A stretch of DNA of 64,000 bases, from the NCBI GenBank assembly GCA_905116865.2, contig CAJHNH020008454.1, positions 189,501-253,500 of the forward strand, given 5' to 3'. This DNA comes from Candidula unifasciata. Lineage: Eukaryota > Mollusca > Gastropoda > Stylommatophora > Geomitridae. The notes under the pieces were generated by a model. It made no database searches. It was not told where the DNA came from and saw nothing but the letters and a program-made list of their open reading frames with translations. Below, piece by piece: positions 1 to 12,262 of the stretch (within the stretch, counting starts at the first letter, position 1; every line of letters starts with the position of its first letter). A program made the translations under genes and the position numbers.

Positions 1-176
1 ATCCTCAGTAGGGCATTATTTTAACCGAATTTGGTTTTCAGGTCATGGCCGTCTTAAGTTACTACACACAAGTGTTAGCCCACGCATTACAGCTGATCGG
101 AACTGCTACTTGACTCAGTAACTTAAGACAACCATGACTCAGCAGTAGAAAATTGAGTTCTCTAATTTGTATTCAG

Positions 177-405
177 TCGGCTCTGTGGCTAAGTCGATGC
201 GAACGCCGGGGTGCCGGGTTCGATCTCAGCTGCGAGCCTTGCGCCTTGCGCCTTGCGTTGGTTTCGACAGTGGTATCAGGGAGCCTACCGTCCAGTAAGC
301 AATGGCAAACTACTGGTCGTAAATTTGCCTAGAGAAACCACACAACAGCCAGGAGCTGCTGGGTTGGTTCTGCCACGTTCTGTAAGGATACGCAACTAAC
401 CTAAC
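177..405 (+). repeat. tRNA-derived SINE family A
   Basis: Head CTCTGTGGCTAAGTCGATGCG and GGGTTCGATCTC (box A/B-like spacing), body GTTTCGACAGTGGTATCA, GCAATGGCAAACTACTGG, tail GGATACGCAACTAACCT. Confidence 0.8.
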
Positions 406-424
406 CTAATTTGCATTCACCCCA

Positions 425-503
425 AGCACAGGGAATCCCGAAAACCCATCGGAAAGTCCAATATTACAGGGGTGTTAGGGTTATTCAGTGTTCATTTCAA
501 ACC
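425..503. repeat. MITE family F, small fragment
   Basis: GGAAAGTCCAATATTACAGGGG, GTGTTAGGGTT and GTGTTCATTTCAAACC match the family F interior. It lies between SINE A and element D copies. Confidence 0.5.
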
Positions 504-509
504 CTTCCC

Positions 510-815
510 CGTGTGGGTTCCGGGGCCTTGTTATAGGGAAAACAATGATAGACCCACTGCCTACCCTAAAGCATGTCGCAAGAGTCGACTAATTGAGAGA
601 TTACTTCGAGGTCGGAGTGCATCTGCCTGAGAGGCAAGAAACCAGCAGTCTGCATACAAATGACTCAGGTCTGTAAAACAGATGCACATGCGACACTCAG
701 GTTATGGAACAGTTCTGCAGTCCAGAAGTGGATGAACTACAAGTACTTTCAGCCAGAGTTTACAGCTGGTGAACGCGAATAATAATAAGAAGTAGAAGAA
801 GAAGGAGGAGTAAGG
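510..815 (+). repeat. Retroposon family D with GAA-rich tail
   Basis: GTGTGGGTTCCGGGGCCTTG, GCATCTGCCTGAGAGGCAAG, CATACAAATGACTCAGG, tail GGTGAACGCGAATAATAATAAG then GAAGAAGAAGG. No tRNA-like head recognised; it could be a SINE or a LINE 3' end. Confidence 0.75.
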
Positions 816-819
816 GGAA

Positions 820-1117
820 AAAAAGAAGATTTTAGACCATACAACCCCTATCATAATGAACTTTCCGAAGAACTCAGGGATTTCTTGTGCCTGGGATTTA
901 AAAAAAATTCCTGGGAAGACACTGTAGTCAACGTGACGTTAACCACATCGCCCAAAGAGTGTCGACTGATCTATAGATATCTAGTTCTGGCAGCATTTGT
1001 TCAGTGCTCCGATGATCTAAACATTGTCCTCTTTTAGTTCCCCCCGGCCAGGATTGCCTTCTGTATGATGGACATCTCATGAATGAGAATCAAACAGGTG
1101 CAAATCCCAGAAACCCC
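820..1117. other. Unrecognised intergenic stretch
   Basis: No open frame or repeat recognised beyond short A runs. Confidence 0.5.
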
Positions 1118-1220
1118 GTTCTACCGTATCATTATCATCAGGTGCTTTGCCGATTGGCTTGGGAGATCATGCCTCTCCGCAATCTGCGCTTTCGTTCGTT
1201 GTGTTTCGAGGCATGACTTT
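1118..1220 (-). repeat. LINE 3' tip
   Basis: ATCATTATCATCAGGTGCTTTGCC, GATTGGCTTGGGAGATCATGCC match 54935-55000. Confidence 0.5.
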
Positions 1221-1493
1221 CTAGGGATAATACAGCGGTGGTTTGTCTTCCGTGGTTTGTATATGGTTTGAATCCAATAGCCCTTGTCTAAAGAGACTTA
1301 CCTCACAAGGCAGCAGGGTAAGAGGTTTTGGCGCCTTTTGCGCGCCGATGGCCATGTCATAGAATTTTGAGGTATTTTATAGAGTTAGCTGTCCCATGAA
1401 CTAACTCCCTCTTCTCCATGACCATCACCTGTTTGGTCCATAGCCACTTATTCAATATATTCGTGGCTAACCTCTGTTCAACCGTAACGTCAT

Positions 1494-2125
1494 CATCATG
1501 ATGTAGCAGGTCCTTTGCAAAACGTCGCTCTCATCAGAGTCTGCTGGAAAGAAACTTGGTCTCTATCCAGCTCACCCGCCTCATACATTTTCATACTCAA
1601 GTAGTCACTTACATCCTGCGCTTATCTTCGTGTCGGTCGGCCCCTACCTCTCCTTCCTGATACCATGCCTTCTGCTATAATTCTTCCTAATCCGTCGTGG
1701 CGCTTGATATGACCCAAATATTTCAGCTTCCGAGACAGGATGCTGTTTATTAGCTAATCTTTCTTGATATTCACATCTTTCAAGATGTCAGTACTTTTCC
1801 TCTTCTTTTTGCAAGATATTCTGAGAATCCTCCTGTTATAGCATTTCAGCTCAAAAGCCCATATTATCTTTCTTAAGGACTGGGAGATAGTCCACGACTC
1901 ACATCCGTAAGCTGATACAGGGAAGATGCATGCTCTCACAATTCTAATTTTGATTTTCTTGTTGGTGCTTAACCATAGACTTTAAAGGCTGATGTTTAAT
2001 TGTTGCACTGCTGTGGCCAAGATCCTTTTAATTTCTGCCAAACAGTCTCTATTGCTATTTATTATAGAGCCTAGATGATGTTTAAAGCTTGCGACATTTT
2101 CTGTTTCTTCCCACAAAACGGTAGA
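1494..2125 (-). mobile_element. RTE-like LINE, 3' end (RT C-terminus) with ATG tail
   Basis: On minus, from about 2125: SIINSNRDCLAEIKR, an in-frame stop, TNKKIKIRIVRACIFPVSAYGCESWT, then KYLGHIKRHDGLGR, GRRGRGRPTRR with stops, ending in CTACATGATGATG. The thumb and C-terminal part of a non-LTR RT. Dead copy. Confidence 0.72.
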
Positions 2126-2285
2126 AAGTAACATGTAATCCAGTGTATGTGGGCCTCATTGTTAAATAACAAATGGTTCTTCATACGCAACTAAACGCTG
2201 GTGCCCTGTTCACTGCTGACCTAGATGGAAACAGACACTTATAGACGATTCAAATAATTACATCCGTAATTTAGTACAGGCTCTG

Positions 2286-2703
2286 GGTTAGTTCGACGTT
2301 AAACTCCCCAAATAGAGTAGGTCAGTTTTCATTTACAAGTTTGTTGGGCTAGTAGACTTGCCTGAAGGTTACGGGTGTGTTCCCGCTATGTTGTTTGGTT
2401 TCTGCGATGTCTTGCATTTTCGTTTTCTTTCCGAGAAAGAAAATGCCTGCGACTTAGGTTGCAGCACTCTCGGAAGTGGGGGGGGGGGGGGGTTATTGTT
2501 AGACCCAGTTTCTCAATATTTTTGGAGGGTTAAAAGCGCTGGCGTGCTGAAATATACAAAATGCAATATCAAAGGCATTGCGGAACACCCCCCCCCCCCC
2601 CCACCGTAACCTTGTGCGAAGTTACGGGGCTCATGAACTACCAATCAGAAGTGAGCTAGTGTGTGCATTGGCGGGGTCTAAGGAGACTAGCGTCGAACTA
2701 ACC
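2286..2703. mobile_element. MITE family E with perfect 8-bp TSD
   Basis: 418 bp. Termini GGTTAGTTCGACG and CGTCGAACTAACC, target duplication AGGCTCTG at 2278-2285 and 2704-2711. Interior holds a G run (about 2477-2492) and a C run (about 2587-2602). Related copies at 4631 and 61814. Confidence 0.82.
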
Positions 2704-2749
2704 AGGCTCTGATATCAAACTGCTAATTACTGCTTTTACAACTGTTGCG

Positions 2750-2832
2750 CTGTAGGCCGGGGAATCTTTGAGCCAGAGGATTTAGGGCGGCATGGTTGGT
2801 GCTGGCGCCACGGACTGCGCATGCATTTTATT
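2750..2832 (-). repeat. SINE family G, 3' fragment
   Basis: GGAATCTTTGAGCCAGAGGATTTAGG and GGTTGGTGCTGGCGCCACGGACTG match 31750-31835. Confidence 0.55.
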
Positions 2833-2884
2833 TTTGCCTACGACGGCTCTGATATCAGAGATATATAATGGGACTTTAATACAC

Positions 2885-3055
2885 ATGATGGTATCAGGAG
2901 GAGAGTCAGCACAGAATCAACACTGAACTTTACAGGTACACAACAAATCAAATGGTTTGGCCATGTAACAAAACTGGCATCAGACAGGGTATCACAAAGA
3001 GTAATGCTATACAGATACAATGGTAACAGAGCCTGAGGTCGAGCACGCAGTTCCA
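2885..3055 (+). mobile_element. LINE RT C-terminal fragment
   Basis: Reads QQIKWFGHVTKLASDRVSQR and LYRYNGNRA, the same C-terminal signature as MKWFGHLTRM at 24405. Bounded on the right by a 44-base C run. Confidence 0.6.
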
Positions 3056-3062
3056 CAGTTCC

Positions 3063-3106
<44 letters not shown>
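3063..3106. repeat. Poly(C) run of about 44 bases
   Basis: Longest homopolymer in the window; joins a LINE fragment to unrecognised sequence. Length in an assembly is likely imprecise. Confidence 0.9.
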
Positions 3107-3847
3107 ACAAATATTTAACCACGGAATCATGTTTAGCCTTCAAGACATGAATAGTATCTTTTACAATGCACCAGAAAGAACACAATGATTATCTTTACAT
3201 CCCAACCCCGGTCACTTCGCTGGGTAACTAGGAGAAGAGGATAACCATAGACAAGAAGAATAAGAAGCAACTAGACGGGGGATGAGGGGGACCAAGTGAA
3301 GAAGAAGAAGGAGCAATCGGAAGAGGATAAAATGAGGACACGTGAACAGTGCTGCCCAGCCGACTATTTGCGTGTGCGTAAACAGCTGGTGACGAACATG
3401 AATTAAAACGACTCAAATGAAGATGGTTCAAGCAATTCCTAGTTCCTTGTTTACTGCGGGCTTTGGTTTCCTAGATCTTTGATGGGATTATAGTGCATCT
3501 CACTTCTAACGGCACCCATTTTATTTAGTTCATACAATACTGAAAGCAAACGATGAAGAGGAAGGATTCAAATAATCGGGCGCCGTCACCGAGGTGAAAG
3601 CTGACTGCTTTAGGCCTACAACACTTTATGTAACGTGCCCTTTATTGTAAACTGTGTCAGACTGACCCTGGAAGATCTCTTGATATTATTCTCCAGCTGG
3701 TATTGTTGACTTTCTCTTGCACGATTATCTTCAAACTTTGAGTTCTAGTTTGATTTTTAAAAGAGATTCAGGTCTTTAAATGTGGCCACAATTTTTAACC
3801 AATCTTTTATTTTATTTATTTCAACAGGTCCCCTCTCTGTCTCCAGA

Positions 3848-4031
3848 GAAGAAGAAGAAGAAGAAGAAGAAGAAGAAGAAGAAGAAGAAGAAGAAGAAGA
3901 AGAAGAAGAAGAAGAAGAAGAGAAGAAGAAGAAGAAGAAGAAGACGAAGAAGAAGAAGCAGAGGCAGCAGCAGCAGAAGAAGAAAAAGAAGAAGAGAAAA
4001 AAAAGAAGAAAAAGAAGCAGCAGCAGCAGTA
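3848..4031. repeat. (GAA)n then (CAG/AGC)-rich tract
   Basis: Nearly pure GAA to about 3958, then GAA mixed with CAG and ending in AGCAGCAGCAGCAG. Confidence 0.93.
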
Positions 4032-4630
4032 GTTTTTTCGGCTATTAGTGTATCTTTATCCTCAAAATCTCCTTCCTGCCTCATGTCCACGAATCCCGAT
4101 TCATAACAATGCGATCATCTTGCACAGCTGGTAAACAGTAATAGAAAAATTGGGAGGTCGAAATCTACAATTTAAAAATACGAGTACTTGTAAAAGTAGC
4201 TGAATAAAATAGGACTTCTCAAAGAATGGAATGCACAAGACGCAAGCAAATATAACCGAACGTTTCCAATAAAATCGACGTAAACAAACTAACATAAGAA
4301 ATCGTTTAACAGCAACAATACACTGCCGAGATGTCCGCATAGAAGAGAAATGCCAATAATAAGGACAGGCAGAGCTACCGCTAAATGAAAAATAGAACGA
4401 AGAAACAGCGGAAAAAGTTGCGGGAGAGTGGAACGGGATTGGGGAGGGGGAGGGGGGGGGGAACAATTTAGTTGGCTGAACATTGTTCCCCAGAGGGACA
4501 TGAAAAGTAATCTGCATGAACACTGAGGAAAATGTTTCCGACGGTAAATACGTGGGCGTGTATTATAAGGAACTGTCTTGAATTTAGTGGGAGAATCAAA
4601 AACATCTTCATTAAGTTGGAAGGAGAGGAG

Positions 4631-4987
4631 GGTAAGTTCGACGTTAATCTCCCCAGATCCCGATCATACACACTAGCTCACTTCTGATTGGTAGTTCCTG
4701 AACCTGTCATCTTGGCACAAGGTTACGGGGATGTTCCGCAATTTCGCTGATATCGCGAGTTGTATATTTCAGCACACCAGCGCTTTTAACACTCCAAAAA
4801 CATGGAGAAACTGGGTCTAACATACAGGCATTCTCTTTTACGGAATGAAAACGTAAATGCAAGACCTCAAAGAAACCAAACAACAGAGCGGGACACACCC
4901 GTAACCTTAAGAAAAGTATACCAGCCCAACAAACGTGTGAATAAAAAGTGACCTACTCTATTTCGGGAGACTAGCGTCGAACTAATC
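4631..4987. mobile_element. MITE family E, inverted relative to 2286-2703
   Basis: Termini GGTAAGTTCGACG and CGTCGAACTAATC. Interior matches the copy at 2286 in reverse orientation, including ACCAATCAGAAGTGAGCTAG and GACCCAGTTTCTC. The site of the C run in the first copy is only four bases here. Flanks GGAGAGGA and GGAGAAGA are a likely imperfect duplication. Confidence 0.78.
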
Positions 4988-5776
4988 GGAGAAGAGAAAT
5001 GGTCAAAAGTAACTCAGGCAGGAAGTTTCTGCTCAGTGTATCAACCTAGCCTCTTATGCAAAGAACCGTCAATATACACTCCACTGCTGATAGAATGGGC
5101 TAACCTATAATAGTCGCATGCTCACAAGGCGCATACCTCCAGAGGCCGTGTTTTTCAAAAGTCACTGCGTCAGGAGGGCTCAGTGTAATCTGATCTCTTG
5201 CTCAAAGAACATGTAAATGGACGCCAGGCGCGGTTACTGTTTCGCCTCGAGGCAAATTTTTTGCTTCTGCCAGACGGTGGCCGTTGCATTTTTGATCCAT
5301 TTGTAGACAAAGGATACAGTTTCGTCGCGCCAGCTACTGAGTTGAGTGCATGGCGCGACCCTGTGAGCTGCGGATTTCATTTGGAATGTTTTTCGACTGT
5401 GACCAACGTGGTGTTGTGAACTGTAGATTCAGAAAATGGCGTGTGGCCTGTTGCCGCAATATTGGTGGTGCCCTTATGTGATTAATATTGATAGCGTTGC
5501 TGATCTGTTGGCGACTTCTGCTACAATCGATGATGGACTTCTAATGTCAACTGTTTGTGTTAGCACTTCTGATGGATACCGTATGCTTTTAATGTGTGTG
5601 TATACTAGTGCATGTGCTGGGACAGCAGTCTGTCAATCTTTCCACAAGGGACTGCGAAGAACATTCTGTGTGTTTTTCATTGGCACAGGAGCGGAGCAAC
5701 TATGGGGTGACTCGTTTGCTATGAAGCTGAAACTAAGATTACCAAGATTGCCGCTCTTCCGCTCAATGGAAACTTA
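4988..5776. other. Unrecognised, two short open frames
   Basis: Open frames at 5198-5419 and 5436-5777 show no motif I recognise. Composition GC-neutral. A host exon cannot be excluded but nothing supports one. Confidence 0.35.
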
Positions 5777-6180
5777 AATTTGGTCTTCTGCTCAAAGGAC
5801 CAGTTAACATGTAGTCTCCCGCTCATACTGTGCGTCAGTCTATAGTCTCTTGTTGCTACAACGCGTATTCTATAGTCTCCTGCTCAAAGAACGCGTCAAT
5901 TTATGGTCTCCAACTCACAGGGCAGGCCAACATACAGTCTTCTGCTTACAGGACCCGCCAACATACAGTCTCCTGCTCACAGCGCACGCCAACATAAAGT
6001 CTTCTGGTCACAAGGGCACGTCAACATATAGTCTCTCGACTTACATGGCACGCCAAATTAGTCTCCTGCCCAGAGAACGTGTCAATATTTTTGTTTCAGC
6101 CAAAAGAACGCGTCAACATATTTTCTCCTGCCCAGACAATGCGTGAACCTATTTTCTCCTGCCAGAGAACGAGTCACCAT
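5777..6180. repeat. About 31-bp degenerate minisatellite
   Basis: About 13 units of ATAGTCTCCTGCTCA, CAGAACGCGTCAACAT with many substitutions; weaker related pieces at 5110-5215. Confidence 0.8.
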
Positions 6181-9044
6181 GCAGTGCCCTATGGTGTTCC
6201 CGTGGAAGCTACGACCGACAACGCTATTATTTTGCGGGCGTCGAGGCTTTTACCGTGAGCTCAATGTCATTTCTGTTTAAGACATATGTCGGGCGTCTGG
6301 TTAACAAGTCTTCATCATAAAATATTTCTAAAATACATTAGCAATCAATGTCGTAAGAAAAGAGTAGGCGGCAAACAATGTCAGCCAGGTGACTGCACCC
6401 TTTGAGTTCGCAATACTGATTACAGTACAGACCATTCCGCTATGGTAATGTTTTATTATATGAACGTGCAATTCTATATTTCAACCTTTTTTTTTTTTTT
6501 TTTTGGGGGGGGGGGGGGGTCTCCTTTCGCACACTTGCTAGTTGCGTAATTTTTTTTAATTTTTTTTTAACGTCAAAGTTTGTATCAGCGCTTATCAATT
6601 GATGTATTTCAGTCAGCCAACCAATTTGTCTGGACTGGGCTCTCACACTCGCGTGCCTTCTTCGATCAAATCTCCCTCCCTTCCTCTTCTCTCCCTCCCT
6701 CCATCCATCCATCTATCTATCCCTCGTGGTGAACTGGTTAATGTTACATTGCAGTTCTCTACCCTGATGATTAAATTGGTCATTTAAACAATCAGGGTCA
6801 TGTTCACGTTTTCCGGCCCATCTACACACTCTTGACCTTTCATTCATACTGTCTCATATTCTTCTTCGTCGGAGGGGTGTCATGTTGTCTTCCCTCTAAT
6901 TACATCAGCGCCGATTACTCGTTTTCTTTACGACACAGATGTTAGGGGGTGTCGTGAGGTAAGCAGCCACCATACACAATGGACGAGTCGCGACTTTGAT
7001 TTCCCTCGCGGACAGTCAAATTTCAAACTTGAACCCGTCTGGAAAGGTATATAGTCCCTTATATTGATCTATACCTTTATCTGGTGAAATATTAATTTCT
7101 AGACCCTCTAGTTGCTTTGATAAATCGTCATTTTCAAACTTGCAACTGTGGGTTGGCGAATTCTGGTATTGTATTTAGAAATTCCTGTAAACCGGTTTAC
7201 TCCTTAGGCAGGAATACAGGGGACTTCTTTCCTAGAGACGCTAGTTTGATTTTGGAAAAAAACATTCTTTCGCCTGATCCTAAAGTGTCTAGACGTGTAT
7301 ACAGTCTATGTAGAAATTGGCGCATTCAAAGTTCCATTTCTATCTTGGAAGATTTCCTAAGCTTGGGTGAGTTGATTATAGTTTATGAGTACCATAATTG
7401 ATGTTTTTCTTAAGTTGGCCACTGCTGCAGAGAGGGCAGAGTCAGCTGTGTGATCGCACAGAGTTCGACCGTTCTTGATGTCCAGAGTTCAGGATCCAAA
7501 CCTTAGACCTTTCCCTGTACATACTAATTAGTTGGTGCTCTTCATAACCCACACCATTTGTAAAGATATTAAACCCTACAAGTAATTATTCTCTAACCAG
7601 TCAAACGAAGTCAGGGCTAGGCGCTCTGAGTCAAAGGTGTGTTTGATACAGATTCAGTGGGTGTGTAGTGAACGGCCTGTGGAGACGAAATATATGTATA
7701 GGTACTAGCTGTAAACATTGTATGTCAGCGAGTGCAGATGTGAGGGTGGAGAGAGGATGATCTATGTGTGGTAGTGTCTATCTATCTCCACTATATACCT
7801 TGGTTTCTAACTGTTGCACTATTTTACAGACAGATAAATGAAAGGAGACATTGTCTCCTGTTCTTGAGAGTTACACTCTGAGGATGGAGAAAGGTGGCAG
7901 AGGTGAGATGAGCTAGTGTGTGTGAATAAGGCTGATTCCTAATTCTGAGTTCTTTCCTGACAGGATGATACCTCCTTAGAGATCAGGCAGACGAATCACA
8001 GTTCAGCCAACCACCACCAACCCATACCATTCTGTGCACCAAGAGTGTCCCAAAAGTCCTGTATGTTGTGCCACTAACTCAGCATGGCAAGAGCTTGTTT
8101 GTGAGTTCCAGGGCCAGTGGACAATTGCAAACACCTATGTCATCAATCCAGAGAACCAGTCTTCAAGAGCTTTGTGGGGCTCTTCTGCATTTATTGTGTC
8201 ATCACCTGTGAGACCGGCAGTGGGCATCACAGTCTCCAAGAGCTTTGCAACTACTGATTGAGTCAACTACAGTCGAATCACCATGGATTGAGGGGAGCAT
8301 TGACCTACGAACTGGGCTAAGTGATCTTTTATTCACCCTGCATGCTCTATTCCCACAGCACCTGTTCAGACCGATGATAAACTCATGTACTCTCCTGAAA
8401 CAAGATCTGGCTGCTTCAATATCAGTGTTGTGTCATTGATTCCTGAGCGCTATTCAATGAACTCTTGTTGATCAATTCACTATTATATGTATATATTGTA
8501 CCGATTACATGCACACATTTTCATGGCTGACTTGGGTGTCCCTATTTAACCATTCAAACTGTCTAGCTTTGATGATTGTGTGAGCAAAAAGTGTTATATG
8601 TGTTAACATGGTTATGATAGTAGACTACCATAACCTGGGAGCTATCTTTTTATAATAGTGGGGGTGTCAAGCCAAGTGTGCCTAGGAATATTATATATTT
8701 TGTAGTGCTAAAACTTGAGTTGCCCTACTCCTGAAATAAGTTGAGCGTATATTGGCCACGGGGCATCCCTTAGACCAATACGAGCCAACAACTCAACATA
8801 ATTATTTCAGAGTGCTGTTGGTTCTTAAGGAAAAATCCTTAGATCAAACACGCGACAGGAGCGATATGTGACAGGGGGCAGCAGAATAGATCTTTCCCCC
8901 CTAAATGCGATCTGTTCTCTGTTAATGTTGGGCGGCATATACCAAAGCTGACATCCAACTTGTGACAACGGTTGCGGGCGGAGAAAAGAAGTGGAAATGA
9001 TGCTAGCCTGAACCCGGAACAAGGACATGCAACTTGAAATCTCA
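6181..9044. other. Unrecognised sequence downstream of the gene's second DBD1 exon
   Basis: T18 then G run near 6487-6520, a CCAT/CTAT microsatellite near 6700-6722, and short open frames (7117-7401, 8034-8261) without recognised motifs. No nuclear receptor DBD2 or LBD exon seen on minus. Confidence 0.4.
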
Positions 9045-9293
9045 TTGTTATGGCAGGGGCAGATCAGGCCTTTACGCATTCGTGGCTGACAATGGGTATT
9101 GGAGGGAAGCCCTGTCACATGGAGACAGCACTGGTCTTCTAATCGAGCAGCTTCTGCAGCACGCTTTGCTTCAAACATCCCGGTGTTACTCTGGCTCCGG
9201 AGTTAATACTGCAGGCCGAAAGAGTGATTACACTCCAGGGCCAACGCATCGTCTCTACAACACTACCCAGGCCTTGTGTCGTGGAGAGAACGA
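9045..9293 (-). repeat. Dispersed repeat R
   Basis: On minus: CCACGACACAAGGCCTGGG, GTAGTGTTGTAGAGACGATG, AAGGCCTGATCTGCCCCTGCC. Open frame AKRAAEAARLEDQCC runs through it; not recognised. Confidence 0.6.
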
Positions 9294-9419
9294 ACTGCAT
9301 CCATAGCGCTGTGAGATGCGATTCTAATGCCTCTCTATGGCAGAAAGGATCACCTTTCTTCTTCTCTTCTCTGCTCATAGAATGCCTTGCAGCCACAGGG
9401 CAGGAAATCTCCTAACCCG

Positions 9420-9765
9420 AAACCGACCCTTTCGTCTGCTTTGAATATAGGAGTTTTCAGTTTCTCCGATATTTCTGCAGTCCATGTTCTGCGTGCTCTA
9501 CCTCTGACTCTGTTACCGCTGTATCTTTATCATATGCTCGCTGTAGTACCCTGGCTGGTGCCAATATTGTTAGATGGCTAAACCATCTGACATGTTGTCT
9601 GCCAATAGCAGTACTGGTTCTGTGCCGATTCTTTTCCTGACATCATCGTTCCTCATTCGATTTGTCTTTGTTACACCTAGAATATTATGTAAACATTTCA
9701 CTTCTGTTGTGAAAATTGTTCTTCTACCTTCTGAAGACAAGGAACACCATCGCTTTGAAAGACGG
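9420..9765 (-). mobile_element. LINE RT C-terminal fragment
   Basis: On minus: FTTEVKCLHNILGVTKTNR, then DDVRKRIGTEPVLLLADN, then a frameshift into the HLTILAP-type block. The same region as 24285-24420. Abuts the 60-bp minisatellite. Confidence 0.65.
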
Positions 9766-9789
9766 AATGGTGCAAACACAAACACAACA

Positions 9790-9932
9790 AACCCACAGAT
9801 TTCACTGCGACAAGTAGTTACGCAACACAAAATATTTTTTAAAAAACCACAGATTTCATTGAGATAGGTAGTTACACAACAAAAAATATTTTTAAAAAAA
9901 CCACAGATTTCACTGCGATAGGTAGTTACACG

Positions 9933-10013
<81 letters not shown>

Positions 10014-10808
10014 CCACAGATTTCACTGCGACAGGTAGTTACACAACACAAAATATTTATTTTAAAAAACACCACAGATTTCACTGCGACAGGTAATTAC
10101 ACAACAAAAAAAAATTTTTTTTAACACCAGATTTTACTGCGATAGGTAGTTACACAACACAAAATATTTTTTTTTTTTTAAAAACACAGATTTCACTGCA
10201 ATAGGTAGTTACACAACACAAAATATTTAAAAAAAAACCACAGATTTCACTGCAATAGGAAGTTACACAACACAAAATATTTATTTTAAAAAACACCACA
10301 GATTACACTGCGATAGGTAGTTACACAACACAAAATATAAAAAAAAAAAATCACAGATTTCACTGCGATAGGAAGTTACGCAACACACAATATTTATTTA
10401 AAAAACACCACAGATTTCACTGCGATAGGTAGTTACACAACACAAAATAACATAAAATACACCACAGATTTCACTGTGATAGGTGGTTACACAACACAAA
10501 ATAAAGTAAAAAACACCGCATATTTCACTGCGACAGGTAGTTACACAATACAAAATATAAAAAATACAATAGATTTCACTGCGACAGGTAGTTACACAAC
10601 ACAAAATATTAAAAAAAAACACCACAGATTTCACTGAGACACAATACAAAATATAAAAAATACAATAGATTTCACTGCGACAGGTAGATACACAATACAA
10701 AATATAAAAAATACAATAGATTTCACTGCGACAGGTAGTTACACAACACAAAATATTTATTTTAAAAAAAACACCACAGATTTCACTGAGACAGGTAGTT
10801 AGTTACAC
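9790..10808. repeat. About 60-bp minisatellite with A/T-rich spacers
   Basis: About 17 units of CCACAGATTTCACTGCGA, TAGGTAGTTACACAACAC, AAAATATTT then an A/T run of variable length. One spacer has become (AT)n at 9932-10012. Confidence 0.9.
9932..10012. repeat. (AT)n microsatellite within the minisatellite
   Basis: About 40 perfect AT dinucleotides in the place of a usual AAAATATTT spacer. Confidence 0.95.
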
Positions 10809-11155
10809 ATGGACCTCCCCCGCACACCACCAGATTCTAAACCCGTCATCCAAAACCAAGTTCGCATTAAAAGTAGCACAGATAAACAAACAGGAAGCTC
10901 TAACAAAATGACGCCAGGGCATTTAAAAGACCTATTACACAAGATATATTTTACGCATGACATAAGACGAAAACGAAAAACACATTTTAAAAAAACGGGG
11001 TCACGCCCGGGAATTTCGCTGTAGGAGCAGGCGGCTAAAAAAGCTTGGAAATAAAACTGACGGATTGCCTGTTTACAGTAGTCAGACGTGTTGATCACGT
11101 TTTTCCCCTTTTTTCACTCCCACTTCAACTCCTCCCGCGCTGTTTTCAGTTCGTG

Positions 11156-11156
<1 letters not shown>

Positions 11157-11240
<84 letters not shown>
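11157..11240. repeat. (CT)n then (CA)n microsatellite
   Basis: About 36 CT units with one TTT interruption, then ACACACACACA. Confidence 0.95.
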
Positions 11241-11241
<1 letters not shown>

Positions 11242-11301
11242 TCTCATCTATTCTAGTCCTGTCCTGTCCTGTCTGTCTAGTTCTTATTACGTCTCTTTCT
11301 C

Positions 11302-11622
11302 ATCATCATGTAGCAGGTCCTTTGCAGAACGTCGCTCTCATCACAGTCTGCCTGAAAGAAACTCAGTCTCTCGCCAGTTCTCCCGCCTCATGCACTTTCA
11401 CACTCAAGCAGTCACTTATATCCTGTGACCATCTTCGTGTCGGTCGGCCCCTGTTCCTCCTTCCTGGTACCATGCCTTCTGCTGTAATTTTTTTCCAATC
11501 CGTCGTGGCGCTTGATATGACCAAAATATTTCAGCTTTCGAGAAAAGATGCTGTTATTAGCCAATCTTCCATGATGTTCAGATCTTTTAAGATGTCAATA
11601 TTTCTTGTTTTCGTCTCTTTCT
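11302..11622 (-). mobile_element. LINE 3' end, same family as 1494-2125
   Basis: CATCATCATGTAGCAGGTCC, GTGTCGGTCGGCCCCTGTTCC, ATCCGTCGTGGCGCTTGATATG are shared with 1494-1780. Tail (ATG)n on minus. Confidence 0.7.
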
Positions 11623-11684
11623 ACTATATTATTATGTCTGTGTGCAATTTTATGTTCAGTAGTTTGTCATCCGACAAACAAGCA

Positions 11685-11990
11685 GCAGAGAAAACAGACA
11701 CACAGACAGCAGACGCACAGACAGCAGATGCACGGTGAGCAAATGCACAGACATACAGAAAACAGATAACAGTTGAACAGAAAATAAAACAGAGAAAGCA
11801 GAAGCACAGACAGCAGACACAAGAACGCACAGGCAATAGAAGCACAGATGCAGATAGCAGACGCACAGACAGCAGAAGCACAGACGCGAGACAGCAAAAC
11901 ACAGACATAGAGACTAGACATAGACACAAGCATAGACAATAGACACACAGATAAAACAGCAGACACATAGACAACAGGCACAGATAAATA
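11685..11990. repeat. Degenerate ACAGACAGCAG-type repeat
   Basis: Irregular units of CACAGACAGCAGACG; begins directly after (3' of, on minus) the donor of the nuclear receptor exon 12140-11996. Confidence 0.75.
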
Positions 11991-11995
11991 CCTAC

Positions 11996-12140
11996 TTGAA
12001 TAGTGCATGTTCAGCTGCAGGCATTTCTGGTAGCGGCAGTACTGACAATGAACGCGGCTTTCTTTGGTAATGGCACACTGCTTTTGTCTCAAACACACAT
12101 ACCTGGGTCGCTCCAACTTGGATGCTCGGATAAAGAATTT
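11996..12140 (-). CDS. 2DBD-type nuclear receptor, second exon (rest of DBD1, zinc finger 2)
   Basis: Seen: an acceptor ttttcttttag| precedes AAA TTC TTT, so joining in phase 0 to the exon at 42571-41777 gives CEACK-KFFIRAS, a complete P-box CEACKK and recognition helix. Zinc finger 2 has C-x5-C-x9-C-x2-C spacing (C LRQKQ C, then HCQYCRYQKC), followed by LQLNM, the position of the usual GM. Exon end is placed at CAC TAT TCA A|GTAGGT (11996, phase 1); a weaker alternative is 11992. Known: the 'CQYCR.QKC' block is diagnostic of nuclear-receptor DBDs. Inference: the second DBD and the ligand-binding domain are encoded further along the minus strand, beyond position 1; no CEGCKG-type exon was found between 1 and 11990. 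The residue before Met is Asn instead of Gly, and there are 16 residues between Cys4 and Cys5. Confidence 0.87.
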
Positions 12141-12201
12141 CTAAAAGAAAATAAGAATGTTCTTATGATTTAAATCAAATGGAAAACATATTGGGGAGGA
12201 G

Positions 12202-12262
<61 letters not shown>
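12202..12262. repeat. (GA)n microsatellite
   Basis: GAGA repeats with occasional CAGA, ending in GGCAGAGAGAA. Just upstream of the acceptor of exon 12140 (minus). Confidence 0.93.

Noticed and set aside
5436..5777. 113-codon open frame as a host gene
   Set aside because: No recognised motif, no start or splice support, and it runs into a degenerate minisatellite.
10799..11098. Possible nuclear receptor hinge or LBD exon on minus
   Set aside because: No LBD signature (helix 3-5 motif) and no good acceptor/donor pair; the plus frame is equally open.
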